Assembly (NCBI GenBank): GCA_030633145.1
Contig: DAOVTM010000013.1
Location: 1 to 19,467, forward strand
Source of the DNA: Desulfobulbaceae bacterium
GTDB lineage: Bacteria > Desulfobacterota > Desulfobulbia > Desulfobulbales > Desulfobulbaceae
Reading direction: 5' to 3'
DNA length: 19,467 bases
Shown here: positions 7,485 through 15,166 of the stretch, in pieces
How positions within the stretch are numbered: position 1 is the stretch's first letter
How the letters are laid out: every line of letters begins with the position of its first letter
Program-made: the position numbers and the translations under genes
Notes under the pieces: generated by a model
What the model saw: only the letters and a program-made list of their open reading frames with translations
Told to the model about the DNA's origin: nothing
Databases searched by the model: none

Positions 7485-7991
7485 ATGGCTGATCCATTAG
7501 AAAAACAGGTGGTAGAAGAGTTAAAAAAAGGAGTATCAAAAGAACAGATACGTAAAAAATTGCAAACCAGTGAAAACCTTGAAGATCTGGTCTGGTACCT
7601 GAATGCCTACCCTGATGGCCGTAAGCGAGCCAAAGCTGCCTGGCTCAACTGGTTGCTGGTTCTTGTCCTTTTGTTGTTGACTTTTAAAAAAGTCTATTTT
7701 ATCGCACTGCTGCAGATGCATGCCATGGGAGTTGGTCAATTCACCCCGCTTTTACTTTTGGAGTTGATTGTCCCGGCCATTAACTTTTTTATCTTGAGCA
7801 AGCTGGTTCGTTTTCAATCTCAGGGCTATCAGTTCATGGCAGTGCTAGGGCTGCTGGGATTGATACGGGCTGATAATCGGGCAATGCCGGATGGCGGTAT
7901 GTATCTGGTTATTATCGGTCTCTCTATTTATCTTCTTCTGTATCTGTTTCCCAAAAAGGAGCGGTTACAGGATAAGGCTGATAAAAAATAA
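7485..7991 (+). CDS. Unrecognised multi-pass inner-membrane protein, 168 aa
   Basis: I start this gene at ATG 7485, which has CAGGAG (7471-7476) 8 nt upstream. The frame stays open further upstream, but that would take its N-terminus from the MITE. The first ~50 residues are a charged cytoplasmic part (EKQVVEELKKGVSKEQIRKK, helical). Residues 53-150 hold about four membrane segments, and a lysine-rich tail (KKERLQDKADKK) follows. The N-terminal part loosely resembles the short 'peptide-binding arm' helices in other small membrane proteins, but I do not recognise a family. It is followed after 25 nt by a second small membrane protein, and the pair ends at a clear terminator, so they probably form one transcription unit. 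Confidence 0.75.
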   Translation: MADPLEKQVVEELKKGVSKEQIRKKLQTSENLEDLVWYLNAYPDGRKRAKAAWLNWLLVLVLLLLTFKKVYFIALLQMHAMGVGQFTPLLLLELIVPAINFFILSKLVRFQSQGYQFMAVLGLLGLIRADNRAMPDGGMYLVIIGLSIYLLLYLFPKKERLQDKADKK

Positions 7992-8016
7992 CATTATCTA
8001 CATAAGAGGTAGTTGT

Positions 8017-8310
8017 ATGAATCTTCTCGCCCAGTACCATTTATACATCATGATAGCAGTTGCCATCCTTCCCTTTGTCCTGCCTACGGAGCATAAGCGG
8101 AATAAGCTGGTTATTACTATCGTTGTCCTGCTCGCAATATCAGTAATTTATGAAGTGGCTATGAAGGAGCCGATAACCAAAATGCCCAGCCGTATTATGA
8201 CTACGCTTAATCAGTCCGGTGCAGATGAAACTGCTAATCCCCACTATCATAAAATCCCGGAAACACGCTATCAGGAAAACACCGGTAACGAGGCTGATTT
8301 TAATAAATAG
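8017..8310 (+). CDS. Unrecognised small membrane protein, 97 aa
   Basis: ATG 8017 follows AAGAGG at a normal distance. The protein has two membrane segments (about residues 8-24 and 31-48) joined by a short charged loop (TEHKRNK). A hydrophilic tail of about 50 residues, rich in Asn, His and Glu, has no known motif. It has the same strand and direction as the preceding membrane gene, with a 25-nt gap. No family is recognised. The coding call rests on start context, membrane pattern and the terminator 22 nt after its stop. Confidence 0.65.
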   Translation: MNLLAQYHLYIMIAVAILPFVLPTEHKRNKLVITIVVLLAISVIYEVAMKEPITKMPSRIMTTLNQSGADETANPHYHKIPETRYQENTGNEADFNK

Positions 8311-8332
8311 CTCTATTCTCCGGCTTCGGATT

Positions 8333-8368
8333 CAGGCAGCAGAGGTTCTGCTGCCTGTACCCTTTTAC
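8333..8368 (+). terminator. Rho-independent-type terminator after the two small membrane genes
   Basis: CAGGCAGCAGA (8333-8343) and TCTGCTGCCTG (8347-8357) form a perfect 11-bp stem with a GGT loop. A short T-rich tail (TACCCTTTTACT) follows. It separates the small membrane gene pair from the ArsR-led operon. Confidence 0.75.
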
Positions 8369-8421
8369 TCTGTAGAGAGAAAAGTTCTCAGAAGGAAAAA
8401 AATGATTGACATTCCTGTTAA

Positions 8422-8446
8422 TATAATTTAAGTAAATGCTTTAATT
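8422..8446 (+). promoter_or_regulatory. Candidate -10 element and overlapping operator of the ArsR-RND operon
   Basis: A perfect TATAAT (8422-8427) lies 58 nt before the arsR-type start. It overlaps an inverted repeat, AATTTAAG (8425-8432) / CTTTAATT (8439-8446), with a 6-nt spacer and one mismatch. AT-rich inverted repeats that cover the promoter are the usual binding sites of ArsR-family repressors. A perfect TTGACA is also present (8406-8411), but only 10 nt from the TATAAT, too close for a normal sigma70 pair. Autoregulation is inferred. Confidence 0.5.
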
Positions 8447-8485
8447 CTTAACTATCAGGCTAAAATTAATCTTCCAGGGGACGAA

Positions 8486-8809
8486 ATGGTCTATAAACAG
8501 GTTGAAGACCTGGCGTATTTATTGAAATCCATATCCCATCCCATCCGGCTTAAGATCCTCTGTCTGCTCCAGGGAGGGGAACTGAGCGTAGGTGCAATCC
8601 GAGAAGGAGTGGAGACCAGTGGGGCAAATATCAGCCAGCATCTCAACATCATGCGCAACCAGGGAATCGTAGAGTCCCGCAAAGATGCCAATTTTGTCTA
8701 TAACCGGATTGCTGATCAGCGTGTCATAGAACTTATGAAGACCATGCAGCTTCTCTTCTGCTCCAGGGCAGAGGGGGAAGTTGCGGGGAAAATAGCAGAC
8801 CAATTATAA
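8486..8809 (+). CDS. ArsR-family winged-helix transcriptional regulator
   Basis: The 107-aa protein is a standard-length ArsR/SmtB-fold regulator. The first helix pair reads LLKSISHPIRLKILCLL (residues 12-28). The recognition helix is at ANISQHLNIMRNQGIV (47-62), and the wing at ESRKDANFVYNRI (63-75). The classic alpha-3 metal site (ELCVCDL) is replaced by ELSVGAI, so arsenic or cadmium sensing through that site is unlikely. The only cysteines are C26 and C92. It is followed after 18 nt by the RND exporter gene and therefore probably controls that operon. The ligand, redox or lipid signal is unknown. A candidate operator lies just upstream. Confidence 0.9.
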   Translation: MVYKQVEDLAYLLKSISHPIRLKILCLLQGGELSVGAIREGVETSGANISQHLNIMRNQGIVESRKDANFVYNRIADQRVIELMKTMQLLFCSRAEGEVAGKIADQL

Positions 8810-8827
8810 TAAGAGAGAAGGAATAAT

Positions 8828-11473
8828 ATGCAGCTAGCAAGCAGTGTAACACAGTTTTCATTAAACAGACCAAAGGTGGTGACTGCTCTCATGGTCATCT
8901 TCACCCTTGTTCTGGGTGCCTTTATGGTTCGGGTTCATGTGGATACGGATCCTGAAAATATGCTCTCTGAGGACGAGTTTGTCCGGGTCTTTCACAATAA
9001 AACTAAAAAGGACTTTACCCTCCATGATGTGGTCGTTCTGGGGATCGTCAATGAGAAAGATCAGGATGGTGTTTTTAACCCGGAATCGTTAAAAAAAGTT
9101 GATGCCCTGAGTCGTTTTGCCGCCACTCTCGCAGACCCGGATGATCCAGAGCGAAAGGTGGTCAGTCGGGACATTGTCGCCCCCGGTAATGTGGACAACA
9201 TTATACAGGACGGGCCGGGCAGGGTTCGTTTTGAGTGGCTGATGAAAGAGGTTCCTCAAACCAGGGAGGAGGCACGCAAGGTGCGTGATTACGCCCTGTC
9301 CAACCCACTGCTCAAGGGGAGTATGGTCTCTGAAAATGGTCGTGCCCTGGCTCTCTACCTGCCCATCACCAGCAAGGATTTTGCCCATGCCGTGGGTGAA
9401 CAGTTAAAGGAGAAGATTGAGGAGTTGGGTGCAGGTGACGACCAGTTTTATATCACCGGTCTTCCCATTGCCGAAGACACATTCGGCAAGGAGATGTTTG
9501 TCCAGATGGCTATTACAGCCCCTCTGGCCATGCTGATGATCTTTCTCCTCATGCTCTTTTTCTTCCGCAACATTCAGCTCATCGTCGCCCCGATGATTAT
9601 TGCCCTCTGTACGGTGATCGCCACCATGGGAGTGCTTATCGGCACCGGCAACACCCTTCATATAATGAGTTCCATGATACCCATTTTTATCATGCCCATT
9701 GCTGTGGTGGATTCGGTGCATATCCTCTCGGAATTTTTTGATGAATATCAGAGAAATAAAGATCGAAAGGCAACCATGGAGCATGTCCTGGGTCACCTGT
9801 TCAAGCCTATGCTCTTTACCTCGCTGACCTCTGCGGCAGGTTTTGCCTCCCTGGCATTCACCCCTATCCCGCCGGTGCAGGCCTTTGGTATCTTTGTCGC
9901 TCTTGGTATCCTGCTGGCCTGGCTGCTCACCATCCTCTTTATCCCGGCCTATGTGATGATGATGAAGGAATCCAGCCTGGAGAACTTCGGCGGTGGTGTT
10001 GATCAAAATAATAAGGATAACAAGGGATCCCTGCTCAACCGCCACCTGCGCTGGATTGGCAGCATGGCCTCGGGCAAACCGTGGCTGGTCATCGGCTTTA
10101 ACCTTGCGGTAATGGCCGTTGGGGTGGTGGGAATCTTCATGATCCAGGTCAATGATAACCCGGTGAAATGGTTCAAGAGCAGCCATGAGATCAGGGTTGC
10201 CGACCGGGTGCTGAACAGCCATTTCGGCGGTACCTATGAGTCATACCTCATCCTTTCCGGCACAGATAAGGAACTGTCCAGTGTCCAGGCAGCTGACTGG
10301 TTGACCAGAACCCTGGATAAGCAGCTCATGGAGTCTTCTACCATTCGCGCAAAGGTTATCAACGCTATTCGGGAGATTGCTCCTACGCTCCAGAGCGGAA
10401 CTGAGCTTGCCGACACCCTTAAAAAGTTGTGGGAGGCCGAACTTGACCAGGTTGCCATGGAGGATGAACTGGGCTATGACCTCTGGTCTGATGCCCTGGA
10501 CGGCCTGGAGAGGATGGCAAACCTCAAGGAGGTCTTTAAACGGCCAGATGTGCTGCGTTATATATCAGACTTGCAGGAACACTTAGTCGCGCAAGGGGAT
10601 GTGGGTAAGTCCAACACCGTCAGTGACGTGGTGAAAAAGGTACACATGGAGTTGTTTGAAGGCGACAAAGGCCATTATTCCATCCCAGACAGCGTGGAAG
10701 GCGTTGCCCAGACCCTGATATCCTTTGAATCCAGCCACAAGCCCGATGATCTCTATCATCTGGTCACCCCGGATTACACCCGGGCAAACATCTGGCTGCA
10801 GCTCAGAAGCGGTGATAATGTGGATATGGAGCGGGTCATTGCCGACATCGACCAATACCTTACCAAGAACCCGCCCCCGGTGGAACTGAACCATAACTGG
10901 GCCGGGCTTACCTATATCAATGTGGTCTGGCAGGAGAAGATGGTCAACGGGATGTTAAAGTCCTTTATCTCCAGCTTTGCGGTGGTTTTTCTCATGATGA
11001 GCTTCCTCTTCCGTTCACCGGTCTGGGGTCTGCTTGCCATGATCCCGCTCACCTTTACCATTGGCTTTATTTACGGAGTGATCGGTCTGATCGGTAAGGA
11101 TTACGATATGCCGGTGGCTGTACTTTCCTCTCTGGCCCTGGGCCTTGCAGTTGACTTTGCCATTCATTTTCTCCAGCGCACCAGGATGACGATGGCAAAG
11201 ACCGGAGACTGGGCCGCTGCAATCCAGGATATGTTTGATGAACCGGCCAGGGCTATCCTCCGTAATATCATTGTTATTTCCATCGGCTTTACGCCGTTGC
11301 TGCTGGCTCCTCTGGTTCCGTACCAGACCGTGGGTGTTTTTCTGGCCGCTATTATGTTTTATTCCGGCCTGGCCACCCTCTGGATGCTGCCGGCTCTGTT
11401 GACTGTGATGCAGGGATGGGTCTTTAAAAAAGAACTTAGGGAGTTTGCAGAAAATAGCGGGAAAACGGTGTAA
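8828..11473 (+). CDS. RND/MMPL-superfamily exporter
   Basis: The 881-aa protein starts at ATG 8828 behind GAGAGAAGGA. It shows the duplicated RND layout: membrane segment 1 (about 16-36), a large periplasmic loop, five clustered membrane segments (about 225-385), a seventh at about 415-435, a second periplasmic loop, and a final five-helix cluster (about 715-870). The intramembrane acidic residues expected for proton coupling are seen in each half: D295 in PIAVVDSVHIL and D776 in GLAVDFAIHF. Its length and sequence style fit the COG1033/MMPL exporters (lipid, hopanoid or polyketide transport) rather than the larger AcrB drug pumps. No membrane-fusion protein or TolC gene is adjacent. Instead the next genes encode a LolA-like carrier and an outer-membrane barrel, suggesting transport of a lipid-like molecule. 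Confidence 0.9.
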   Translation: MQLASSVTQFSLNRPKVVTALMVIFTLVLGAFMVRVHVDTDPENMLSEDEFVRVFHNKTKKDFTLHDVVVLGIVNEKDQDGVFNPESLKKVDALSRFAATLADPDDPERKVVSRDIVAPGNVDNIIQDGPGRVRFEWLMKEVPQTREEARKVRDYALSNPLLKGSMVSENGRALALYLPITSKDFAHAVGEQLKEKIEELGAGDDQFYITGLPIAEDTFGKEMFVQMAITAPLAMLMIFLLMLFFFRNIQLIVAPMIIALCTVIATMGVLIGTGNTLHIMSSMIPIFIMPIAVVDSVHILSEFFDEYQRNKDRKATMEHVLGHLFKPMLFTSLTSAAGFASLAFTPIPPVQAFGIFVALGILLAWLLTILFIPAYVMMMKESSLENFGGGVDQNNKDNKGSLLNRHLRWIGSMASGKPWLVIGFNLAVMAVGVVGIFMIQVNDNPVKWFKSSHEIRVADRVLNSHFGGTYESYLILSGTDKELSSVQAADWLTRTLDKQLMESSTIRAKVINAIREIAPTLQSGTELADTLKKLWEAELDQVAMEDELGYDLWSDALDGLERMANLKEVFKRPDVLRYISDLQEHLVAQGDVGKSNTVSDVVKKVHMELFEGDKGHYSIPDSVEGVAQTLISFESSHKPDDLYHLVTPDYTRANIWLQLRSGDNVDMERVIADIDQYLTKNPPPVELNHNWAGLTYINVVWQEKMVNGMLKSFISSFAVVFLMMSFLFRSPVWGLLAMIPLTFTIGFIYGVIGLIGKDYDMPVAVLSSLALGLAVDFAIHFLQRTRMTMAKTGDWAAAIQDMFDEPARAILRNIIVISIGFTPLLLAPLVPYQTVGVFLAAIMFYSGLATLWMLPALLTVMQGWVFKKELREFAENSGKTV

Positions 11474-11519
11474 GATCAAGGGCGAAATCATTAATCAAAC
11501 GAATAATAGAGGTATGAAA

Positions 11520-12320
11520 ATGAAACGTACTACTGTGCTGCTGTGTATGCTGCTGCTTATGGCTTCTTCTCCTATTGCCGCCGCCGGGCAACCGGATCAA
11601 CCGGATGTCGAGGAAATAGTCAACAAGGCTAACCTGGCCGCCTATTACAGTGCCAATGATGGACGGGCCGAGGTCACCATGACCGTGACCGACAGCCAGG
11701 GTCGGGAACGGATTCGAGAGTTTGTTATCCTCCGTTTGGATGTGGAAGACGGTGGTCAGCAGTTCTTCTATGTGTATTTTAAAAAACCCAGTGACGTACG
11801 CAAGATGGTTTTCATGGTTCACAAGCATGTGACCAGGGACGATGACCGCTGGGTGTACCTGCCAGCCCTGGATCTGGTTAAACGAATTGCAGCCTCTGAC
11901 AAGCGAACCTCCTTTGTTGGCACCAATTTTCTCTACGAGGACGTATCGGGTCGGAATCTCTCTGAAGACAGTCATGAACTGGTCGAGACTACCGATAAGT
12001 TCTATGTGGTAAAAAGCACTCCCAGGGATGTGAATGGTGTAGAGTTTTCCTCCTATACACTTAATATCGACAAGGAGAACTTCCTGCCCATGAAGGCGGT
12101 CTATCTGGACAAGAACGGCAAGGAGTACCGTATTGTTGAGGCTCTGAAGGTAAAGGAGTTTGATGGCATCCCCACTGTAACCGTCTCCAAGGTGACTGAC
12201 CTTGCCGCAGGTAGTTCAACCCTCTCGGAGATGAAGTCGATCAAGTACGATATCGGTCTCAAGGAAAAGATTTTTACGGAACGGTACCTGCGCCGTCCGC
12301 CCCGTGCGGTACGAAGATAG
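11520..12320 (+). CDS. LolA-like outer-membrane lipoprotein-sorting protein (PF17131 type)
   Basis: I choose ATG 11520 because AGAGG at 11508-11512 is 7 nt upstream; the ATG at 11514 is too close and earlier starts spoil the signal peptide. The 266-aa product begins with a clean signal peptide (RTTVLLCMLLLMASSPIAAA, cleavage near residue 22). The mature part shows the features of the PF17131 family: a leading amphipathic region, VTMTVTDSQGRER, FFYVYFKKPSDVRKM, DDDRWVYLPALDLVKRI, and SFVGTNFLYEDVSGR. These proteins share the LolA half-barrel that carries acyl chains across the periplasm and are commonly encoded beside MMPL exporters. Here it lies between the exporter and an outer-membrane barrel, consistent with shuttling a lipid-like cargo. 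Confidence 0.88.
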   Translation: MKRTTVLLCMLLLMASSPIAAAGQPDQPDVEEIVNKANLAAYYSANDGRAEVTMTVTDSQGRERIREFVILRLDVEDGGQQFFYVYFKKPSDVRKMVFMVHKHVTRDDDRWVYLPALDLVKRIAASDKRTSFVGTNFLYEDVSGRNLSEDSHELVETTDKFYVVKSTPRDVNGVEFSSYTLNIDKENFLPMKAVYLDKNGKEYRIVEALKVKEFDGIPTVTVSKVTDLAAGSSTLSEMKSIKYDIGLKEKIFTERYLRRPPRAVRR

Positions 12321-12360
12321 GCATGAGTATTGATGGACAAAAAGTTTTGATGGATAATAA

Positions 12361-13659
12361 TTGAACAGAGTTATGATGAAGAATATAATTATATTATGGC
12401 TGGCGATACTGTCTCTTGTCCTGCTGCCCGCCTGGGCTGCGGCAGAGACAGTCCCGCTCAAGGATAGACTGTATGACAATTACGGTCTTGACCTGGCCGG
12501 TTTTGCTGAGACCCGCTGGGGTGGCCGCCTTGTTGACGATAGCCAAGAAAAGGATCTGAGCCTTGGTGAGGCACGGCTGCAACTTGACCTTAGTCGTGAC
12601 TTTGATACCTTTATTGTCGAGTTCAAGGGGGATCTGCTGGCAGATGCGGTTATGGAGGAGGTTACAGGCGATGTCCGTGATCTGAGCATCTTCTTCTCCC
12701 CCACCGACAGTATGGATGTCAAGATGGGTCGGATGGTCTCTACCTGGGGAACCGGTGACCTGTTGTTTATCAACGACATGTTTCCCAAGGACTGGCAGTC
12801 CTTTTTTATCGGGCGGGACGACGAGTACCTCAAGCAGGCATCCAATGTCATCAGGACAGGTATTTTTATCAAGGATTACTCTCTCGATCTGGTTTATACC
12901 CCGCTCTTTCAGGGTTCAGAGTATATCATGGGGGAGCGTCTTTCCTATTTCAATCCGGCAGCCGGTGCCATAGTTGGTCGAGATATGATCATGGAGGACA
13001 GTGCGCCTAACCGTTATTTCAGCGATGCAGAGATTGCCGGCCGTCTTTCCAGCCGATTTGGCGGGGTGGAGGCTGCCCTGTACGGTTATTCCGGTTTCTG
13101 GCAAGAGCCGGCAGGCATGGACGCGGATAACGGCAAGGCAAGCTATCCCCGTCTTAATGTGTGGGGAGCTTCTGCCCGTACGCCCCTGTTTGGCGGTATC
13201 GGTAATGTGGAGGCGGGATATTATGATTCCATCCATGATGAGAATGGTGCCAATCCCATGGTAAAGCCATCAGAGGTACGTTTCATGGCAGGTTTTGAAC
13301 GGGAACTGGCTCGGGAACTCACAGCCGGTTTTCAGTATTACCTGGAAGTCATCGACAACTATGACAACTATACCGGCACCGTACCCGAGGGCATGGCAGC
13401 CAGGGACGAGTATCGACAGATGTTGAGCCTGCGCCTGACTAAACTGCTCATGAATCAGAATCTGACCCTGTCCTTGTTTGTCTATTATTCGCCCTCGGAC
13501 GAGGATGGGTATGTTCGCCCGAAAATCAGCTATAAGATTACCGACAACTGGCTGCTGGATGGAGGATTTAACCTCTTCTGGGGTGAGGAAGAATATACCT
13601 TCTGGGGAATGTTCCAGAACAACACCAACGGCTTTGCCGGGCTGCGTTACAGTTTTTAA
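12361..13659 (+). CDS. DUF1302-like outer-membrane beta-barrel protein
   Basis: The frame starts at TTG 12361 (TGGA 6 nt upstream); ATG 12373 or 12376 are alternatives that change only the first residues. The signal peptide is clear (core IIILWLAILSLVLLPAWAAA, cleavage near residue 28). The 400-residue mature part is an amphipathic-strand barrel ending in RYSF. The segment MGRMVSTWGTGDLLFINDMF (residues 122-141) matches the conserved region of DUF1302-type barrels encoded with RND/MMPL exporters (G-R-x-x-x-x-W-G-x-x-D), where a conserved Trp-Gly pair follows the first strands. It is the last gene of the ArsR-RND-LolA operon, 40 nt behind the carrier gene. A role as the outer-membrane acceptor or pore for the exported cargo is inferred. 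Confidence 0.8.
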   Translation: MNRVMMKNIIILWLAILSLVLLPAWAAAETVPLKDRLYDNYGLDLAGFAETRWGGRLVDDSQEKDLSLGEARLQLDLSRDFDTFIVEFKGDLLADAVMEEVTGDVRDLSIFFSPTDSMDVKMGRMVSTWGTGDLLFINDMFPKDWQSFFIGRDDEYLKQASNVIRTGIFIKDYSLDLVYTPLFQGSEYIMGERLSYFNPAAGAIVGRDMIMEDSAPNRYFSDAEIAGRLSSRFGGVEAALYGYSGFWQEPAGMDADNGKASYPRLNVWGASARTPLFGGIGNVEAGYYDSIHDENGANPMVKPSEVRFMAGFERELARELTAGFQYYLEVIDNYDNYTGTVPEGMAARDEYRQMLSLRLTKLLMNQNLTLSLFVYYSPSDEDGYVRPKISYKITDNWLLDGGFNLFWGEEEYTFWGMFQNNTNGFAGLRYSF

Positions 13660-13678
13660 GGAATTTTTTTACTCTACT

Positions 13679-13707
13679 CTCGTTCCCACGCGCTGCGTGG
13701 GAACGAG
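13679..13707. repeat. REP-like perfect palindrome
   Basis: A 13-bp perfect stem (arms 13679-13691 and 13695-13707, core GTTCCCACGC/GCGTGGGAAC) surrounds a GCT loop. No T-run follows on either strand, so it is not a classical terminator. Palindromes with this GTTCCCACGC core are, from memory, a dispersed repeat in several bacterial genomes. It lies between the export operon and the synthase operon and could stabilise the 3' end of the former. Confidence 0.7.
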
Positions 13708-13718
13708 TAAACCACATA

Positions 13719-13747
13719 TTGTAAAGACGATACAATTTAGTTAAATA
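13719..13747 (+). promoter_or_regulatory. Possible promoter of the DUF2892-to-synthase gene run
   Basis: TTGTAA (13719-13724) is spaced 17 nt from TAAATA (13742-13747), with a T-run just after. It is the best sigma70-like pair in the 109-nt gap before the DUF2892 gene, but the -10 match is weak. Confidence 0.35.
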
Positions 13748-13768
13748 TTTTTTTAGAGGAGAAGTATC

Positions 13769-13984
13769 ATGATAGTAACAGACTGGGTTCACACCCTTGC
13801 AGGATTTTTTATCATGCTCAGTATTGCCATGGGCGTTGACTGTGGCAATAACCCGATTTTTATACATAAATATTTTCTGCTTTTTACCCTCTTTGTCGGG
13901 GTCAATCTTTTTCAATTCGGCTTTACCAGGCGATGCCCCCTGGCACTTATTCTCAAGAAACTGGGAGTGCCTGAAAGCAGGTAA
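13769..13984 (+). CDS. DUF2892-family small membrane protein
   Basis: ATG 13769 is preceded by a strong GAGGAG 6-7 nt upstream. The 71-aa protein has the DUF2892 (YgaP-like membrane domain) pattern: a first hydrophobic helix (VHTLAGFFIMLSIAMGV, about 7-23), a short loop, a second helix (FLLFTLFVGVNLFQFGFT), and the characteristic closing FTRRCPLALILKKLGV with its Cys-Pro-Leu. The family is two membrane helices of uncertain role; in YgaP it is attached to a rhodanese domain, which is absent here. It ends 7 nt before the M24B peptidase gene and probably leads that transcription unit. Confidence 0.85.
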   Translation: MIVTDWVHTLAGFFIMLSIAMGVDCGNNPIFIHKYFLLFTLFVGVNLFQFGFTRRCPLALILKKLGVPESR

Positions 13985-13991
13985 GCTCTGG

Positions 13992-15086
13992 ATGAACAAC
14001 AATATCGTCAAGCTGCAGGCATACCTGAGACGGCGAAAAATAGACGGTATGCTCATCACCGAGCCGTCAAACCGCCGCTATTTGAGCGGTTATACTGCCC
14101 CGGATCACGGTATCCAGGAGACTTCCGGGGTCTTGCTCGTTCCCGCCAAAGGTGCGCCTTTCCTTCTTACCGACTCCCGCTTCCTTCTTCAGGCAGAAGA
14201 GGAGGCATCTGGGTATATCATCCGTCAATATAAGAAAGGTCTGTTTTCCTTGCTCCAGCAGATCCTGCCTGCCCTTAAAATCCGCTCCCTTGCCTTTGAA
14301 AGCCATTATTTTCTCCATTCCTCTGCTCTCAGGATGGAAAAAATGGCTAAAAAAATAAAGGTGAAACTGGTGCCGATAGTCGGTCGGGTTGAGCAGATGC
14401 GGGTGATTAAGAGTGAAGAGGAGATTAAAGGTCTCAAAAAGTCGCAACATCTCAACGAACGGGTCTTTCAACTGGTCTATTCGACCATTGAACCTGGCAT
14501 GAGTGAGATCGAGATTGGGCTGGCCATGGAGCTGACCATGCGTGAGCTGGGGGCGGAAAAACCCTCCTTTGACACCATTGTTGCATTTGGCACCAATGCG
14601 GCAAAACCGCATGCCGTTCCCACGGATCGGATCTTGCAAAGCGGTGAACTGGTACTTATTGATATGGGATTGGTTTTGGACGGCTACTGTTCAGATATGA
14701 CCCGCACCTTTATTGCTGGTAAACCCAACGAAACCTATCTTGAACGGCTGCGGGTGGTGCGCAAAGCCCAGCTGGCCGGAATCAAGGCACTCAGGGCGGG
14801 GGTCATCTGCCGGGATGTGGATCGTGCGGCCCGTAAGGTCAAAGGCAATACGGGATGCGGTGATTTCTTTGGACACGGCCTGGGGGGTGGTGTAGGACTG
14901 GCCGTGCATGAGGCTCCATCCCTGACGCAACGTTCCAGAAAAAAACTGCGGGCAGGGATGGTGGTGACCATCGAACCAGGCATATATCTTCCTGAATGGG
15001 GCGGTATCCGCTTGGAAAACATGGCGGTTGTCCGGGAAGACGGTTGTGAACTGCTCAATGAGGATGTTACCGGGATGGATATTTAA
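13992..15086 (+). CDS. M24B-family aminopeptidase (Xaa-Pro peptidase type)
   Basis: The start ATG 13992 gives 364 aa; the frame is open further upstream but only over the DUF2892 gene. The N-terminal creatinase-like domain (LQAYLRRRKIDGMLITEPSN and on, about 1-125) is followed by the pita-bread catalytic domain. All five metal ligands of the M24 family can be placed: D224 (LIDMG), D235 (SDMTRT), H295 (FGHGLG), E328 (TIEPGIY) and E342 (RLEN). HEAP and GVGLAVHE segments are also typical. The enzyme removes N-terminal residues from Xaa-Pro peptides in the cytoplasm. It is one of a pair of genes (with DUF2892) in front of the radical SAM and ketosynthase genes; a direct role in that pathway is doubtful. 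Confidence 0.93.
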   Translation: MNNNIVKLQAYLRRRKIDGMLITEPSNRRYLSGYTAPDHGIQETSGVLLVPAKGAPFLLTDSRFLLQAEEEASGYIIRQYKKGLFSLLQQILPALKIRSLAFESHYFLHSSALRMEKMAKKIKVKLVPIVGRVEQMRVIKSEEEIKGLKKSQHLNERVFQLVYSTIEPGMSEIEIGLAMELTMRELGAEKPSFDTIVAFGTNAAKPHAVPTDRILQSGELVLIDMGLVLDGYCSDMTRTFIAGKPNETYLERLRVVRKAQLAGIKALRAGVICRDVDRAARKVKGNTGCGDFFGHGLGGGVGLAVHEAPSLTQRSRKKLRAGMVVTIEPGIYLPEWGGIRLENMAVVREDGCELLNEDVTGMDI

Positions 15087-15166
15087 GGAAGATTTAAAAG
15101 TCAAACTGGTGTTAACAAGCCCGAAACAACAATGGAAAAGGGCATAAATATAGCTGATAAATAAAG

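Noticed and set aside
7303..7500. Short plus-strand frame (65 aa) across the MITE
   Set aside because: It is built mostly from the palindromic repeat and lacks a ribosome binding site.
9404..10222. Long open frame (272 aa) on the minus strand inside the RND gene
   Set aside because: It is a mirror frame of a GC-moderate membrane-protein gene. The translation is His- and Gly-rich without a domain, while the plus strand carries a clear RND protein.
13797..13991. Upstream extension of the M24B peptidase frame
   Set aside because: It overlaps the well-supported DUF2892 gene in another frame, and the family N-terminus fits the start at 13992.
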